A DNA stretch of 64,000 nucleotides from JBJYIN01 sp046237015 (lineage in GTDB: Bacteria > Pseudomonadota > Gammaproteobacteria > Enterobacterales > Enterobacteriaceae), in contig NZ_JBJYIN010000012.1 of NCBI RefSeq assembly GCF_046237015.1, positions 1 to 64,000 on the forward strand, in the 5' to 3' direction. Positions 1-8,386 of this stretch are shown one piece after another. A program made the position numbers and the translations under genes. The notes under the pieces are model-generated. The model saw nothing but the letters and a program-made list of their open reading frames with translations. It did no database searches and was not told the origin of the DNA. Position 1 is the first letter of the stretch. Every line of letters starts with the position of its first letter.

Positions 1-49
1 TGAAAACCAGAACCTCGCTTAGGGCTGTGTCCACATTACGTGGGTAGGA
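1..49. other. Left-edge segment, possible end of an inserted element
   Basis: These bases lie immediately beyond the point where the DUF3987 reading frame stops, just after a conserved-looking ARIAAL stretch where homologues normally continue. The sequence holds no continuation of that protein in any frame that I can see. On the minus strand it begins GATCCTACCCACGTAATGTG, and a TGTGGACACAGCCC stretch follows, which could be the terminal sequence of an insertion sequence. I cannot name the element, and only its first bases would be in the window. Confidence 0.3.
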
Positions 50-1123
50 TCATAGTGCGGCAATTCTCGCCATATTTTCTGCCACTTTGGATGCATAATC
101 TTTAAAATCTGATAAGTTTCCCCACAACCCCATTTCGGATTCAACATCATTATAAAATTTAATCCATCGTTGCTCTGCGTCGGGAGTAAAATGCAGGCAG
201 GTTCTTTCATTTTCGACATTTCTATCGATGCTATCATGGACGATCTCTAGCAATCGATGATGGAATACCGGAAGATGTTCACTTGAGCTAACAGGGCTAG
301 TAATTTTTCTGGAACCCTGTGTTGAATCTGGCTGGCAAATTAAGCAGCGAGCGAAAAATCCGATACCTTTCGCTGTATCACCTTTACGCTCCAGATATCC
401 CTTAAAAATATCCGGTTGCACCATCAAAGATAAGGTCAATCTGGCATCTTTAATCAACCGTTCTGGTGAGCTTTTTCTTTCCACTGAGAACGTCGATCCA
501 TCCCACATTTTGTTAATGAATGGCAATTCATTCAGCGTGTAGCCATTAAATATAGTGCCAGCCTCATCAGACATGATACCAACTGCTCGCCAGTCTCCAC
601 AGAGATAGTCTTTAATCGCCGCTGGAGTGGCATCATTGAACATTAGCTTATACCTGGTTGGCTCAGCCGGATGAGTCGCCAATAGATCTTTTAGCCGTTC
701 ATTCGTTGCGGAAGAATCTTTGTTAAGGCGAACATCAGATTTCAGTTTTAATATCAAAGCTTTTTTTTCCGTAGTAAAAATGACTTCATCATTTCGCCAA
801 TCCGCAAATTCCTGCGTATATTTTGCAAACAATCGTTCTTCCAATTGGTACAGTGGCCTCATCAATAGTTTGTCCACTGTACTTTTTCGTTCCCCGGATT
901 CTGCCAGCGTCAGTAGAAAAAGAGATGCCGGACCACGTAAATCGCCAGGTCGACCTACATCAATTCTGTTCTGACAAGCAAGAGAAATCGCTCCGAGAAC
1001 AGATGCAGCAATCAAAGACGGCGGTGCCTGTGTATGTTGCCCAACTTCATGAATTACATTTCTAATGACTGGTGGAAACACATGCACAGGGAAAGGATGT
1101 TCATCGAACATAAAGAACCTCAT
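50..1123 (-). CDS. DUF3987 (YfjI-like) island protein, C-terminally truncated
   Basis: This 357-residue protein resembles the DUF3987 family, which includes E. coli YfjI of prophage CP4-57. These are primase/helicase-like proteins of P4-type satellite islands whose biochemical role is not established. A Walker-A-like AESGERKS lies at about residues 74-81, after an N-terminal segment rich in small hydrophobic residues. Family members are usually well over 450 residues; here the frame ends with TGA directly after SKVAENMARIAAL, so the C-terminal part is missing. The neighbour upstream is an AlpA-type regulator, the same pairing as alpA-yfjI in CP4-57. I infer a gene remnant cut by an insertion or recombination at the left edge. 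The start is the first ATG of the frame. Confidence 0.7.
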   Translation of the reverse strand: MRFFMFDEHPFPVHVFPPVIRNVIHEVGQHTQAPPSLIAASVLGAISLACQNRIDVGRPGDLRGPASLFLLTLAESGERKSTVDKLLMRPLYQLEERLFAKYTQEFADWRNDEVIFTTEKKALILKLKSDVRLNKDSSATNERLKDLLATHPAEPTRYKLMFNDATPAAIKDYLCGDWRAVGIMSDEAGTIFNGYTLNELPFINKMWDGSTFSVERKSSPERLIKDARLTLSLMVQPDIFKGYLERKGDTAKGIGFFARCLICQPDSTQGSRKITSPVSSSEHLPVFHHRLLEIVHDSIDRNVENERTCLHFTPDAEQRWIKFYNDVESEMGLWGNLSDFKDYASKVAENMARIAAL

Positions 1124-1214
1124 AATCAGTTTAACGTTGAAAATACTTCACCTTAGTAGCTATTCCGCTATTTTTAGCAGAAATAGCAAGATGAGCACTC
1201 AGTAATAAAATTTA

Positions 1215-1451
1215 TTAACGTTCATTGATCCAACAAAGAAGATCGCTTAACAACCAAGCACAGGATTTCAACCCTATCGACTTACGCGGTGGGAAGAGAC
1301 CAACTCTCTCCAGCTTCCAAGCCGTGGAACGAGATACTGATGTGATATGCTGACGCTCTCTTTCACGAACCAATCGATCACAAGGCTCGCCGTAGTCCTG
1401 CAAGATTTTTGACCGCTGTATGGGCGTCGGTGGGGTAAATAATGTATTCAT
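1215..1451 (-). CDS. AlpA-family phage/island transcriptional regulator
   Basis: A 78-residue protein with a MerR-like helix-turn-helix (residues about 35-60, SVSRSTAWKLERVGLFPPRKSIG) typical of AlpA/prophage CP4-57 regulators. AlpA proteins activate island integrase/excision genes or adjacent island genes by binding DNA. GAAGGAGG lies 4 bases before the ATG, a very strong ribosome binding site. It is followed 91 bases downstream by the DUF3987 gene on the same strand, so the two may be co-transcribed. The family call rests on the HTH pattern and the neighbour. Confidence 0.75.
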   Translation of the reverse strand: MNTLFTPPTPIQRSKILQDYGEPCDRLVRERERQHITSVSRSTAWKLERVGLFPPRKSIGLKSCAWLLSDLLCWINER

Positions 1452-1512
1452 TTTGCCTCCTTCGTTTCGGTTGAAGAAGGATGAATCAAGATAAGATGAA
1501 AAAAAAGAAGGA

Positions 1513-1553
1513 GACCTCTTGCTAAGCGCTTATTAAGCGCTTAGCAAGAGGTC
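1513..1553 (-). terminator. Perfect 20-bp-arm hairpin, intrinsic terminator
   Basis: Two perfectly complementary 20-base arms are separated by a single T. On the minus strand the stem is followed by a T-rich stretch (TCCTTCTTTTTTTT), so it should terminate the 1568-2581 gene. On the plus strand it is followed by an A-tract. The stem contains GCGCTTATTAAGCG, which reappears with one change at 2598-2611. Confidence 0.75.
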
Positions 1554-1567
1554 AAAAAAAATAAAAT

Positions 1568-2581
1568 TTATTGATTTAATTTCAACCACTTAGATACAAC
1601 ATCTGACGTAAATTTTATGTTGAAATTGTAAGGATTCACGTTAGCGATCGATGTTAATTTATTAGCGATTTCATGGGGGGTTTTCATACCATCCTTTCCT
1701 TCACAATATTCCCGCAACAATAGATTAATTATTTTATTATTTCTTGCTGAGTCTCTGAAAGGTTTATTTCTTTCCTCTGGCCGTTCTAACCAACCTTTTA
1801 CCGTTGTTTGATTAATAGACATATTTCTATTATTAAAGAAATCAGAAACTTTACTAGGAACAACACGCCCATCACGAGACAAAACTTCATTAATTAATAC
1901 ATATATCGCAATTTTACTCGTTGGTGGAAAGTAGGCTCCATCTTCAATCAAAGTCTTTTCCAATAAATCTACATTAACGACACATTCATCATTACTGGAT
2001 AAATTATATAACTCGACAACAAGGCCAAACATCTCTTTTTCAATAAATAAATTATCAACACTAATCTTTATCGGTTTATGAAAGACAAGATCATTATATG
2101 AAAAATCTTTAAACGCAGAGACAAACATCACTCCAGACTTACTTTTCAAATCATTATAATTTTTTTGATCTGACAAAATATAATGATCTCGACCAAAATG
2201 TGTAGTCTTAGTTGGCTTTAAATACCAATACCCATAAGCTCTACCATTATACGTAATTTCATCATATCCTTTAAAGAAAGGACCGGACCAATCAGCTTTA
2301 TATTCAGTTCTAAAATGATCGTCTAATGGTTGCTCAGGGATAAAGGATAGATATTCATGAAGTGGGTTTTCCACATTCTGAAATGGATCTGTTTTGAGAT
2401 TTAAATGAAATTTAAAATCTTTGTCTTTCCTCTCATAATCCAGAGCATGCCTCATAGTACACAACTCACCATCAAAAGAAACAAAGATGCAAAACTTCCC
2501 CTTTATCCATTCACTAATAATGAATTCGATATCTATACCATACTGACTAACAATTTCTGATATAGGGAAAAACTTTTTCAT
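1568..2581 (-). CDS. Hypothetical AT-rich island protein
   Basis: A 337-residue protein that I do not recognise. It begins MKKFFPISEI and is clearly AT-rich compared with the backbone genes, which suggests horizontal origin. There is no signal peptide or membrane segment. The segment SDFFNNRNMSINQTTVKGWL at about residues 255-275 looks like a helix-turn-helix, and the following Arg/Asn-rich segment could extend it, so a DNA-binding C-terminus is possible. I chose the ATG at 2581 because GGGGAT precedes it at good spacing; a TTG 27 bases upstream is the alternative. The gene is flanked by copies of GCGCTTAT(C/T)AAGCG on both sides and ends just before a strong hairpin. Function is unknown; in this location a mobile-island cargo gene is likely. 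Confidence 0.6.
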   Translation of the reverse strand: MKKFFPISEIVSQYGIDIEFIISEWIKGKFCIFVSFDGELCTMRHALDYERKDKDFKFHLNLKTDPFQNVENPLHEYLSFIPEQPLDDHFRTEYKADWSGPFFKGYDEITYNGRAYGYWYLKPTKTTHFGRDHYILSDQKNYNDLKSKSGVMFVSAFKDFSYNDLVFHKPIKISVDNLFIEKEMFGLVVELYNLSSNDECVVNVDLLEKTLIEDGAYFPPTSKIAIYVLINEVLSRDGRVVPSKVSDFFNNRNMSINQTTVKGWLERPEERNKPFRDSARNNKIINLLLREYCEGKDGMKTPHEIANKLTSIANVNPYNFNIKFTSDVVSKWLKLNQ

Positions 2582-2982
2582 TACAAATCCCCAATACGCG
2601 CTTATCAAGCGTTTAAATTTATAGATATTACAAAGAGTTGTAAATATAAAAGTTTAATTGTCATATGACAGTATCTTGCACACCAATATATCGAATAACC
2701 ACATCAGCTAAACAACAGCCTAACGACAACTACATGCAGCTCCATCAGACTTATGTAAGCCCCACAAACGCCCTACCGGCATGAAGGATTGATCGTTCCA
2801 CAAAATGACAGGCCCAGACGCGGTAGACGCTACAAAGCAAGCATCGCAAAATGAGATGGCGGAAATTTAGTAAAAACACATTTGAGATGATCTATACATT
2901 GTAACTTGTGTACCCCGGAGTGTACCCGAGAGCAAGAAAAGGAAATTTCAGAGAGAGGGTGTTCTGTAACTTATTGATTTTA
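2582..2982. other. Non-coding island edge next to thrW
   Basis: About 400 bases without a convincing gene. A 21-codon frame starting at 2802 has no recognisable content. Near 2909-2928 GTGTACCC occurs twice in direct orientation (GTGTACCCCGGAGTGTACCC), reminiscent of the short repeats upstream of P4-type integrases, but no integrase follows. The segment adjoining the tRNA 3' end is the expected place for an attachment site; its partner copy would lie outside the window. Confidence 0.4.
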
Positions 2983-3058
2983 TGGTGCCGATAATAGGAG
3001 TCGAACCTACGACCTTCGCATTACGAATGCGCTGCTCTACCAACTGAGCTATATCGGC
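2983..3058 (-). tRNA. thrW: tRNA-Thr (CGT anticodon)
   Basis: A 76-base tRNA including an encoded CCA. The acceptor strand GCCGATA pairs with TATCGGC. The D-loop (AGCTCAGTTGGTAGAGC), the anticodon stem-loop GCATTCGTAATGC and the T-loop GGTTCGACTCC are all intact. The anticodon CGT is at plus-strand 3023-3025. It lies next to proA as thrW does in E. coli. thrW is a known integration site (prophage CP4-6 in E. coli), and island-type genes lie beyond its 3' end here. Confidence 0.97.
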
Positions 3059-3246
3059 TTTGAGACTCGCCAGCGAGTGCTGACGATGAACTACGGGATG
3101 ACAAAGTAGTGAAATCACCGCAGCAAGTCAATAGCTTTGCCGTCCGTTTGCTGGTTTTGTAAACGACCAGAAGAATAACAGGACTCTCTCATTATTTTCA
3201 CTGCTAATAACGGAGAATCCTATAACTTTCAGGCTTAAGACGACTG

Positions 3247-4500
3247 TCAGGCGCGGATTAAATCTTCGCCGTAACCAATCCACTTGTAGGTGGTCAACGC
3301 TTCCAGGCCCATCGGGCCGCGCGCATGCAGTTTCTGCGTGCTCACCGCCACTTCAGCGCCCAAACCAAACTGTCCGCCATCGGTAAAGCGGGTGCTGGCA
3401 TTGACGTACACCGCCGAGGAATCCACCTCGCGCACAAAGCGTTCCGCATTGCTGATAGAGCGCGTCAAAATGGCATCGGAGTGCTGCGTGCCGTGTTCAC
3501 GGATATGGGCAATGGCAGCATCCATGTCGTCCACCAGCGCCACATTGAGGTCGTTAGAGAGCCATTCGTCGTCGTAATCCTTGGCTTCCACCGCAACCAC
3601 GTTAGCGGGCCCGCTTTGTAGCGTGGCCAAGGCTTCTGGGTTGGCGTGCAGCGTCACGCCAGCCTGTGCCATTTTCTCGCTCAGTGCAGGCAGGAACTGC
3701 GCGGCAATGGCGCGATGAATCAGCAGCGTTTCCAGGCTGTTGCATGCGCTCGGACGTTGTACCTTAGCGCTTTCAATCACGGTCAGCGCTTTGGCGAAAT
3801 CGATGCTCTCATCGGCAAAAATATGGCACACGCCAATGCCACCAGTGATCACCGGGATGGTAGATTGCTCACGGCACAGTTTATGCAGCCCAGCCCCACC
3901 GCGTGGGATCAGCATATCTACGTAGCGATCCAGTTTGAGCAGTTGATTGACCAGCTCTCTGTCCGGGCTTTCAATCGCCTGAACCGCAGCGGCAGGCAAT
4001 CCACTCTGCGCCAGTGCGCGTTGAATCACGCTCACCGTGGCCGCATTGGTGCGATAAGTCTCTTTGCCACCGCGCAGAATCACTGCGTTACCAGTTTTCA
4101 GGCACAGGCTGGCGACGTCCAGCGTCACATTCGGACGCGCTTCATAGATAACGCCCACGACACCGAGCGGAACACGCCGACGTTCCAGTTTTAGGCCATT
4201 ATCCAGCAGACGACCATCGATCACTTCGCCTACGGGATCGTTCAAGCGACACACCTGGCGTACATCATCAGCAATAGCGCTCAGACGCTGCGGCGTAAGT
4301 AGCAACCGATCTTGTAACGCGGCGCTCATGCCGTTTTGCCGAGCATCCGCCAGATCCAGCTCATTAGCAGCCAAAATCTCTGCGCTTTCCGCTTCCAGCA
4401 GGTCAGCAATCACGTTCAGCGCCTGATTCTTCTGTGCCGTACTCAGCACCGATAGGTGATAGGAAGCTTGTTTAGCCGCTTTGCCCATTTTTTCCAGCAT
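3247..4500 (-). CDS. proA: Gamma-glutamyl phosphate reductase
   Basis: The 417-residue enzyme reduces gamma-glutamyl phosphate with NADPH to glutamate 5-semialdehyde, the second step of proline synthesis, in the cytosol. It has the aldehyde-dehydrogenase fold. The catalytic cysteine lies in QRPSACNSLET at about residue 253, and the family signature around AIAHIREHGTQHSDAI is present. Length equals the E. coli protein. It follows proB by 10 bases, forming the usual proBA operon, and ends upstream of thrW as in E. coli. The N-terminus MLEKMGKAAKQASY matches the family start. Confidence 0.97.
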   Translation of the reverse strand: MLEKMGKAAKQASYHLSVLSTAQKNQALNVIADLLEAESAEILAANELDLADARQNGMSAALQDRLLLTPQRLSAIADDVRQVCRLNDPVGEVIDGRLLDNGLKLERRRVPLGVVGVIYEARPNVTLDVASLCLKTGNAVILRGGKETYRTNAATVSVIQRALAQSGLPAAAVQAIESPDRELVNQLLKLDRYVDMLIPRGGAGLHKLCREQSTIPVITGGIGVCHIFADESIDFAKALTVIESAKVQRPSACNSLETLLIHRAIAAQFLPALSEKMAQAGVTLHANPEALATLQSGPANVVAVEAKDYDDEWLSNDLNVALVDDMDAAIAHIREHGTQHSDAILTRSISNAERFVREVDSSAVYVNASTRFTDGGQFGLGAEVAVSTQKLHARGPMGLEALTTYKWIGYGEDLIRA

Positions 4501-4510
4501 GGCGTGTTCC

Positions 4511-5614
4511 TTAATTGATAATCATGTCGTCGCGATGCACTGCCACCGGACCGTATTCATAACCGAGGATATCGGCAATCTGCTGAGAATGATGTCCGGC
4601 AATCATACGCAACGCATCGCTGTTGTAGCGAGTGACGGCATGAGCGATGTCACGCCCCATCAGGCTGCGGATACGGATCACTTCGCCACGAGAGAAGTTT
4701 CCGTCAATAGTACGAATACCTTTAGGTAACAATGAGCTACCCCGTTCAAGTATTGCCGATAATGCACCATCATCTACAGTAATCTCGCCCGCAGGCGGTG
4801 CACCAAAAATCCAGCGTTTGCGGTTTTCCAGCGGCGCGTCTAATGCATGAAAACGGGTACCGACAGAGACATTAGCAATCACATCGCCAATCACCCCCGG
4901 CTTTCCTCCCGCCGCAATCACGACATCAATCCCCGCGCGACAAGCCACATCAGCAGCCTGAAGTTTGGTCGACATCCCACCGGTACCCAATCCTGACACG
5001 CTGTCACCCGCAATACTGCGCAGCGCATCGTTAATCCCCGTCACTTCACGGATCAGCTCCGCATCGGGATTTTTGCGTGGATCGGCGGTAAACAATCCGG
5101 CCTGATCGGTCAACAGCAATAGCTTATCTGCATCGGCAAGGATAGCGGCCAATGCGGAGAGGTTATCATTGTCTCCCACTTTAATTTCCGCCGTCGCAAC
5201 CGCATCATTTTCATTGATAACGGGAACAATATGATTGTCCAGCAACGCTCTCATGGTGTCCCTAGCGTTCAGAAAACGCTCCCGATCTTCCAGATCCGCA
5301 CGCGTCAGCAGCATCTGACCAATATGGATGCCATAAATGGAAAACAATTGTTCCCACAGTTGGATCAGGCGACTTTGTCCCACTGCGGCAAGTAGCTGTT
5401 TAGTCGCGATCGTCGTGGGTAATTCCGGATAGCCTAAATGTTCACGCCCAGCGGCAATCGCGCCTGAAGTCACAATAACAATTCGGTGTCCCGCCGCATG
5501 TTGCTGGGCACATTGTCTGACCAATTCAACAATATGGGCACGATTGAGGCGGCGTGAACCGCCAGTCAATACACTGGTGCCAAGTTTCACAACCAACGTC
5601 TGGCTGCCACTCAT
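4511..5614 (-). CDS. proB: Glutamate 5-kinase
   Basis: The 367-residue kinase phosphorylates glutamate with ATP to gamma-glutamyl phosphate and is feedback-inhibited by proline. The N-terminal amino-acid-kinase domain (about 1-250) begins LVVKLGTSVLTGG, and a C-terminal PUA domain (about 275-355) starts near GEITVDDGAL. It is the first gene of proBA. In E. coli phoE lies between crl and proB; here that interval is only about 120 bases with no gene, so phoE is absent at this locus. Confidence 0.97.
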   Translation of the reverse strand: MSGSQTLVVKLGTSVLTGGSRRLNRAHIVELVRQCAQQHAAGHRIVIVTSGAIAAGREHLGYPELPTTIATKQLLAAVGQSRLIQLWEQLFSIYGIHIGQMLLTRADLEDRERFLNARDTMRALLDNHIVPVINENDAVATAEIKVGDNDNLSALAAILADADKLLLLTDQAGLFTADPRKNPDAELIREVTGINDALRSIAGDSVSGLGTGGMSTKLQAADVACRAGIDVVIAAGGKPGVIGDVIANVSVGTRFHALDAPLENRKRWIFGAPPAGEITVDDGALSAILERGSSLLPKGIRTIDGNFSRGEVIRIRSLMGRDIAHAVTRYNSDALRMIAGHHSQQIADILGYEYGPVAVHRDDMIIN

Positions 5615-5736
5615 AATTTTCTACCGTTAAAAGTCATAAAAAGATAAATCAAGGAAACGTTGTAACAGGACAGGCGCGTTATGCCAACAGGCTCAACGCG
5701 AAAACCTGTGAATAAATAGGGAAGCAGTGGGAAGTA

Positions 5737-6111
5737 TCACGGTCGTGCGATTAACGCACAGGCAGGTTGCATCGATTGCAGTAGTTTTTCCAGACGAAGG
5801 TGAAAAGCTTGTTTGGTGTTTTCAATGTGGGCCATGACATCCTGATCTTTAATCGTCTCTTCTCGCCAGTGACCGCTTTTATCATACAAACCCAAATGAT
5901 AGTTGTAGGTAAAGGCATTTCCCTGATCTTCCAACGTTAACCACCACCCCCAGAATTCCCGCTTCTCGGGTGCAGGTTTTACGTTGACGCAAACGGCCAG
6001 ACAATCAAAGAAAAAATGTTCATGCTCACACTGGGCCTCGCGCAGATACGGCCCCAGTGATGCAAAATGCTTCATGAGTCTGCTTTTCGGGTGTCCACTT
6101 GGTAACATCAT
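5737..6111 (-). CDS. crl: Sigma-S pathway factor Crl
   Basis: A 124-residue protein beginning MMLPSGHPKSRL. Crl binds sigma-S and promotes its assembly with core RNA polymerase, stimulating stationary-phase and curli genes. The conserved central block FFFDCLAVCVNVKPAPEKRE and the following FWGWW are present. The C-terminus differs from E. coli. The frame extends further upstream, but the ATG at 6111 has AGGAG seven bases before it and matches the family N-terminus. It sits between frsA and proB, as in enterobacteria generally. Confidence 0.93.
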   Translation of the reverse strand: MMLPSGHPKSRLMKHFASLGPYLREAQCEHEHFFFDCLAVCVNVKPAPEKREFWGWWLTLEDQGNAFTYNYHLGLYDKSGHWREETIKDQDVMAHIENTKQAFHLRLEKLLQSMQPACALIARP

Positions 6112-6207
6112 CGGCAATCTCCTCTGGTTGCACATTCTTTTTAGCAGAGAATGGCAATTTATCAACCATTTGGCGAAATAATGACACAATCAACACCACT
6201 CTCACGA

Positions 6208-7455
6208 TTAACGTAACTGCTTTTGCAGCCAATCGCTGATTTTCTGTAACGCACCATGAAAATTTGCATAAACGGGTGAAAAATTAACGGGCAGCAATTT
6301 TCCTTGAGCAGACGAATTCACGATCAGGTTTGCTTCCTCTTTTGGGCTTACAACATCATTATCCCAATATCCGGCCAGCATCGGTGTCGGGCAACGTCGC
6401 CCTAACAATCCCTGAGTTTTAAGAGAATAACGTCCCAATTCCGTTTTTAAAGCCATATCGGTAGAGAATGGCATGCCCAAACGACTCGCTAGCACATCCA
6501 TAAACATATCCGGCACCTGCTGCTGACGCTGAGCATCACATAATAAATGATGCACTACCGGCCCAAGGCACGCGGCGGCTCGCAGACGTTGCGATTCAAG
6601 ATACGCCAGGCGTACTGCGATATTAGCCCCAAAACGGAAGCCAAAGGCACCTACGCGGCAATGATCAACCCATGGCACATCGGGTAACGAGCGTAATACC
6701 TGTTGATGTAGGAAACTCGAATCCTGATCCAGTTTCCAGCGGGAAGAAAATCCAACGGAGGGAACGTCGATAGTCAACATTGCCATACCGGCTGGAGCCA
6801 GGTAGTCACGAAACAGGCGATAGTAATCGCTTTGCAGCATATCCAGGCTGCCACACATGAGAATGGTCGGGAAAGGCGCATTTCCCTGTGAAGGCAAATG
6901 CAAAAAACCGGTTAGCGTTCCGCCACCTTGGATCGGAAAGGTGAGTTCCTTTAATTCATAGGGAAGGTATTTTGCTGCTTCTTCGTAAGCACGGTTAGCT
7001 AATGTCTGTGCCTGTTCAGCCAGCTCATCACCCTTAATATGCGGATACGCCGCAATGCTATAAAGATTAGCGGCATTCAGCCAGCACTGACCTTGCGCAC
7101 CATTCTCCCCTTCCATGGCCTGCTGTTGCCAGTTCGCCCCTTGCTTTGCCCATTCGTAAATCCAGTTACCACTCCGGTAACCAATAACGGTATCCAAAAG
7201 GTGGTCCCGGCTTCTTTCCGCGTTGCTTACGGCGATACGTGCGAGCACCTCTTCAATTTCCCACGGATCAACACCACGCCAGATCCACATCAGGCGGTTG
7301 ACCATGCGATACCAACTGCGGGTATTCTCACCTTCCAGCGTATAGTGTGCATCCACCGCTTCCTGCGTGTGACGAGATCGTCTTACCAGCGTGGACGTTT
7401 CCGCATGCTTGAAGGAGGGTTTGAATAGGGTTTCAGACAGATTAGCTTGCGCCAA
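6208..7455 (-). CDS. frsA: Esterase-like alpha/beta hydrolase FrsA
   Basis: A 415-residue protein of the FrsA (YafA) family, described as binding unphosphorylated enzyme IIA-Glc and influencing fermentation versus respiration; its enzymatic activity is disputed. The C-terminal alpha/beta-hydrolase half starts near residue 170. The position of the nucleophile elbow reads GFRFG (about 272-276) rather than GxSxG, a feature I also recall for E. coli FrsA. The neighbours gpt and crl match the conserved order. Confidence 0.93.
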   Translation of the reverse strand: MAQANLSETLFKPSFKHAETSTLVRRSRHTQEAVDAHYTLEGENTRSWYRMVNRLMWIWRGVDPWEIEEVLARIAVSNAERSRDHLLDTVIGYRSGNWIYEWAKQGANWQQQAMEGENGAQGQCWLNAANLYSIAAYPHIKGDELAEQAQTLANRAYEEAAKYLPYELKELTFPIQGGGTLTGFLHLPSQGNAPFPTILMCGSLDMLQSDYYRLFRDYLAPAGMAMLTIDVPSVGFSSRWKLDQDSSFLHQQVLRSLPDVPWVDHCRVGAFGFRFGANIAVRLAYLESQRLRAAACLGPVVHHLLCDAQRQQQVPDMFMDVLASRLGMPFSTDMALKTELGRYSLKTQGLLGRRCPTPMLAGYWDNDVVSPKEEANLIVNSSAQGKLLPVNFSPVYANFHGALQKISDWLQKQLR

Positions 7456-7643
7456 AGCAACCTCCGTTAATGTAAACCGCCATTAGCGGCCAGCCAGACG
7501 ATTGCCATGTGTAACAAACCGCCGTACTTTACAAAATAGAGTTTAACGAACTCCCGATGGTAAAAACAAACAGTAGGATACACAAACACACATTCCGCTC
7601 AACGCGGTGAAAAAAACGCACAACGCCCCGAGGCTATAAACAA

Positions 7644-7668
7644 CAATGCCCGGCTAAACCGGGCATTG
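7644..7668 (-). terminator. Intrinsic terminator downstream of gpt
   Basis: A 10-bp stem (CAATGCCCGG / CCGGGCATTG) with a five-base loop is followed on the minus strand by TTGTTTAT. It lies just after the gpt stop codon and before frsA, so it probably ends the gpt transcript. Confidence 0.65.
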
Positions 7669-7687
7669 ATAGAGGCAAATATAACCG

Positions 7688-8146
7688 TTAACGGCCAGAC
7701 AGCGGCGCAACAAAGACGACGCCCATGTCCCACGGTTGTTCGATCCACGTATCCTGCGGAATATCGACGATGTAATCATCAACCAACGGCTTGCCAGCAG
7801 GCTTGGCGAAAATAGTAACAAAGTGTGCTTTGGGGTACATATCACGGATCGCTTTCGCTGTACCACCGGTATCAACCAAATCGTCGACAACGATAAACCC
7901 TTCTCCATCCCCTTCAGCACGCTTCAGCACTTTCATTTCTCGCTGGTTATCGTGGTCATAGCTGGAAATGCAAACGGTATCAACATGGCGGATGCCCAAT
8001 TCACGCGCCAGCAGGGCTCCCGGTACTAAACCACCACGGCTAACGGCAATAATACCTTTCCATTGTTCGGCAGGCAGTAAACGCTGTGCCAGTTTACGGG
8101 CATGAATTTGCAACATATCCCAGGTTACGACGTACTTTTCACTCAT
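7688..8146 (-). CDS. gpt: Xanthine-guanine phosphoribosyltransferase
   Basis: The 152-residue cytosolic enzyme transfers phosphoribose from PRPP to guanine, xanthine and less well hypoxanthine for purine salvage. The PRPP-binding motif FIVVDDLVDTGGT is at about residues 84-96, and the upstream AVSRGGLVPG loop is present. Length equals the E. coli enzyme. It is monocistronic here, with its own -10-like element upstream and a hairpin downstream. Confidence 0.97.
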   Translation of the reverse strand: MSEKYVVTWDMLQIHARKLAQRLLPAEQWKGIIAVSRGGLVPGALLARELGIRHVDTVCISSYDHDNQREMKVLKRAEGDGEGFIVVDDLVDTGGTAKAIRDMYPKAHFVTIFAKPAGKPLVDDYIVDIPQDTWIEQPWDMGVVFVAPLSGR

Positions 8147-8213
8147 AAAATATATCCCAGCCGAATCGAAATTGGCTTCATTTGAGTCTAAAGGGGAAAA
8201 AAGGTTGCGCGAG

Positions 8214-8243
8214 ATTATAGATATCCAGAGGCATAAAAACCAG
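8214..8243 (-). promoter_or_regulatory. Candidate sigma-70 promoter of gpt
   Basis: A perfect TATAAT on the minus strand (plus 8214-8219) lies about 70 bases upstream of the gpt start. A -35 element at 17-18 bp spacing is only weakly matched (CTGGTT or TGGTTT). Confidence 0.45.
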
Positions 8244-8386
8244 TATTTATCTGCCTAACAACCGAGTTTCCACACGATGCGTGCTATCTAAATAAAAATT
8301 TGGGAATAAGTCAGCACAAAAAGTCATTGGACGCAGAAAGGAAAAGTCGAGTAAATCACCCTTGAAGAAACCTGACGGAGTCAACG

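Noticed and set aside
19..237. A 72-codon minus-strand frame overlapping the end of the DUF3987 gene
   Set aside because: It is another frame of the DUF3987 coding sequence and shows no continuation of that protein.
1511..1560. The long hairpin as a CRISPR or toxin-antitoxin element
   Set aside because: Only one dyad with no repeat array; its position and T-run fit a terminator best.
2802..2867. A 21-codon plus-strand frame in the island edge, ending QNEMAEI
   Set aside because: Too short, no ribosome binding site and no match to an integrase C-terminus that I could see.
3646..4194. A 182-codon plus-strand frame opposite proA
   Set aside because: Shadow of a highly conserved gene; no ribosome binding site or recognisable domain.
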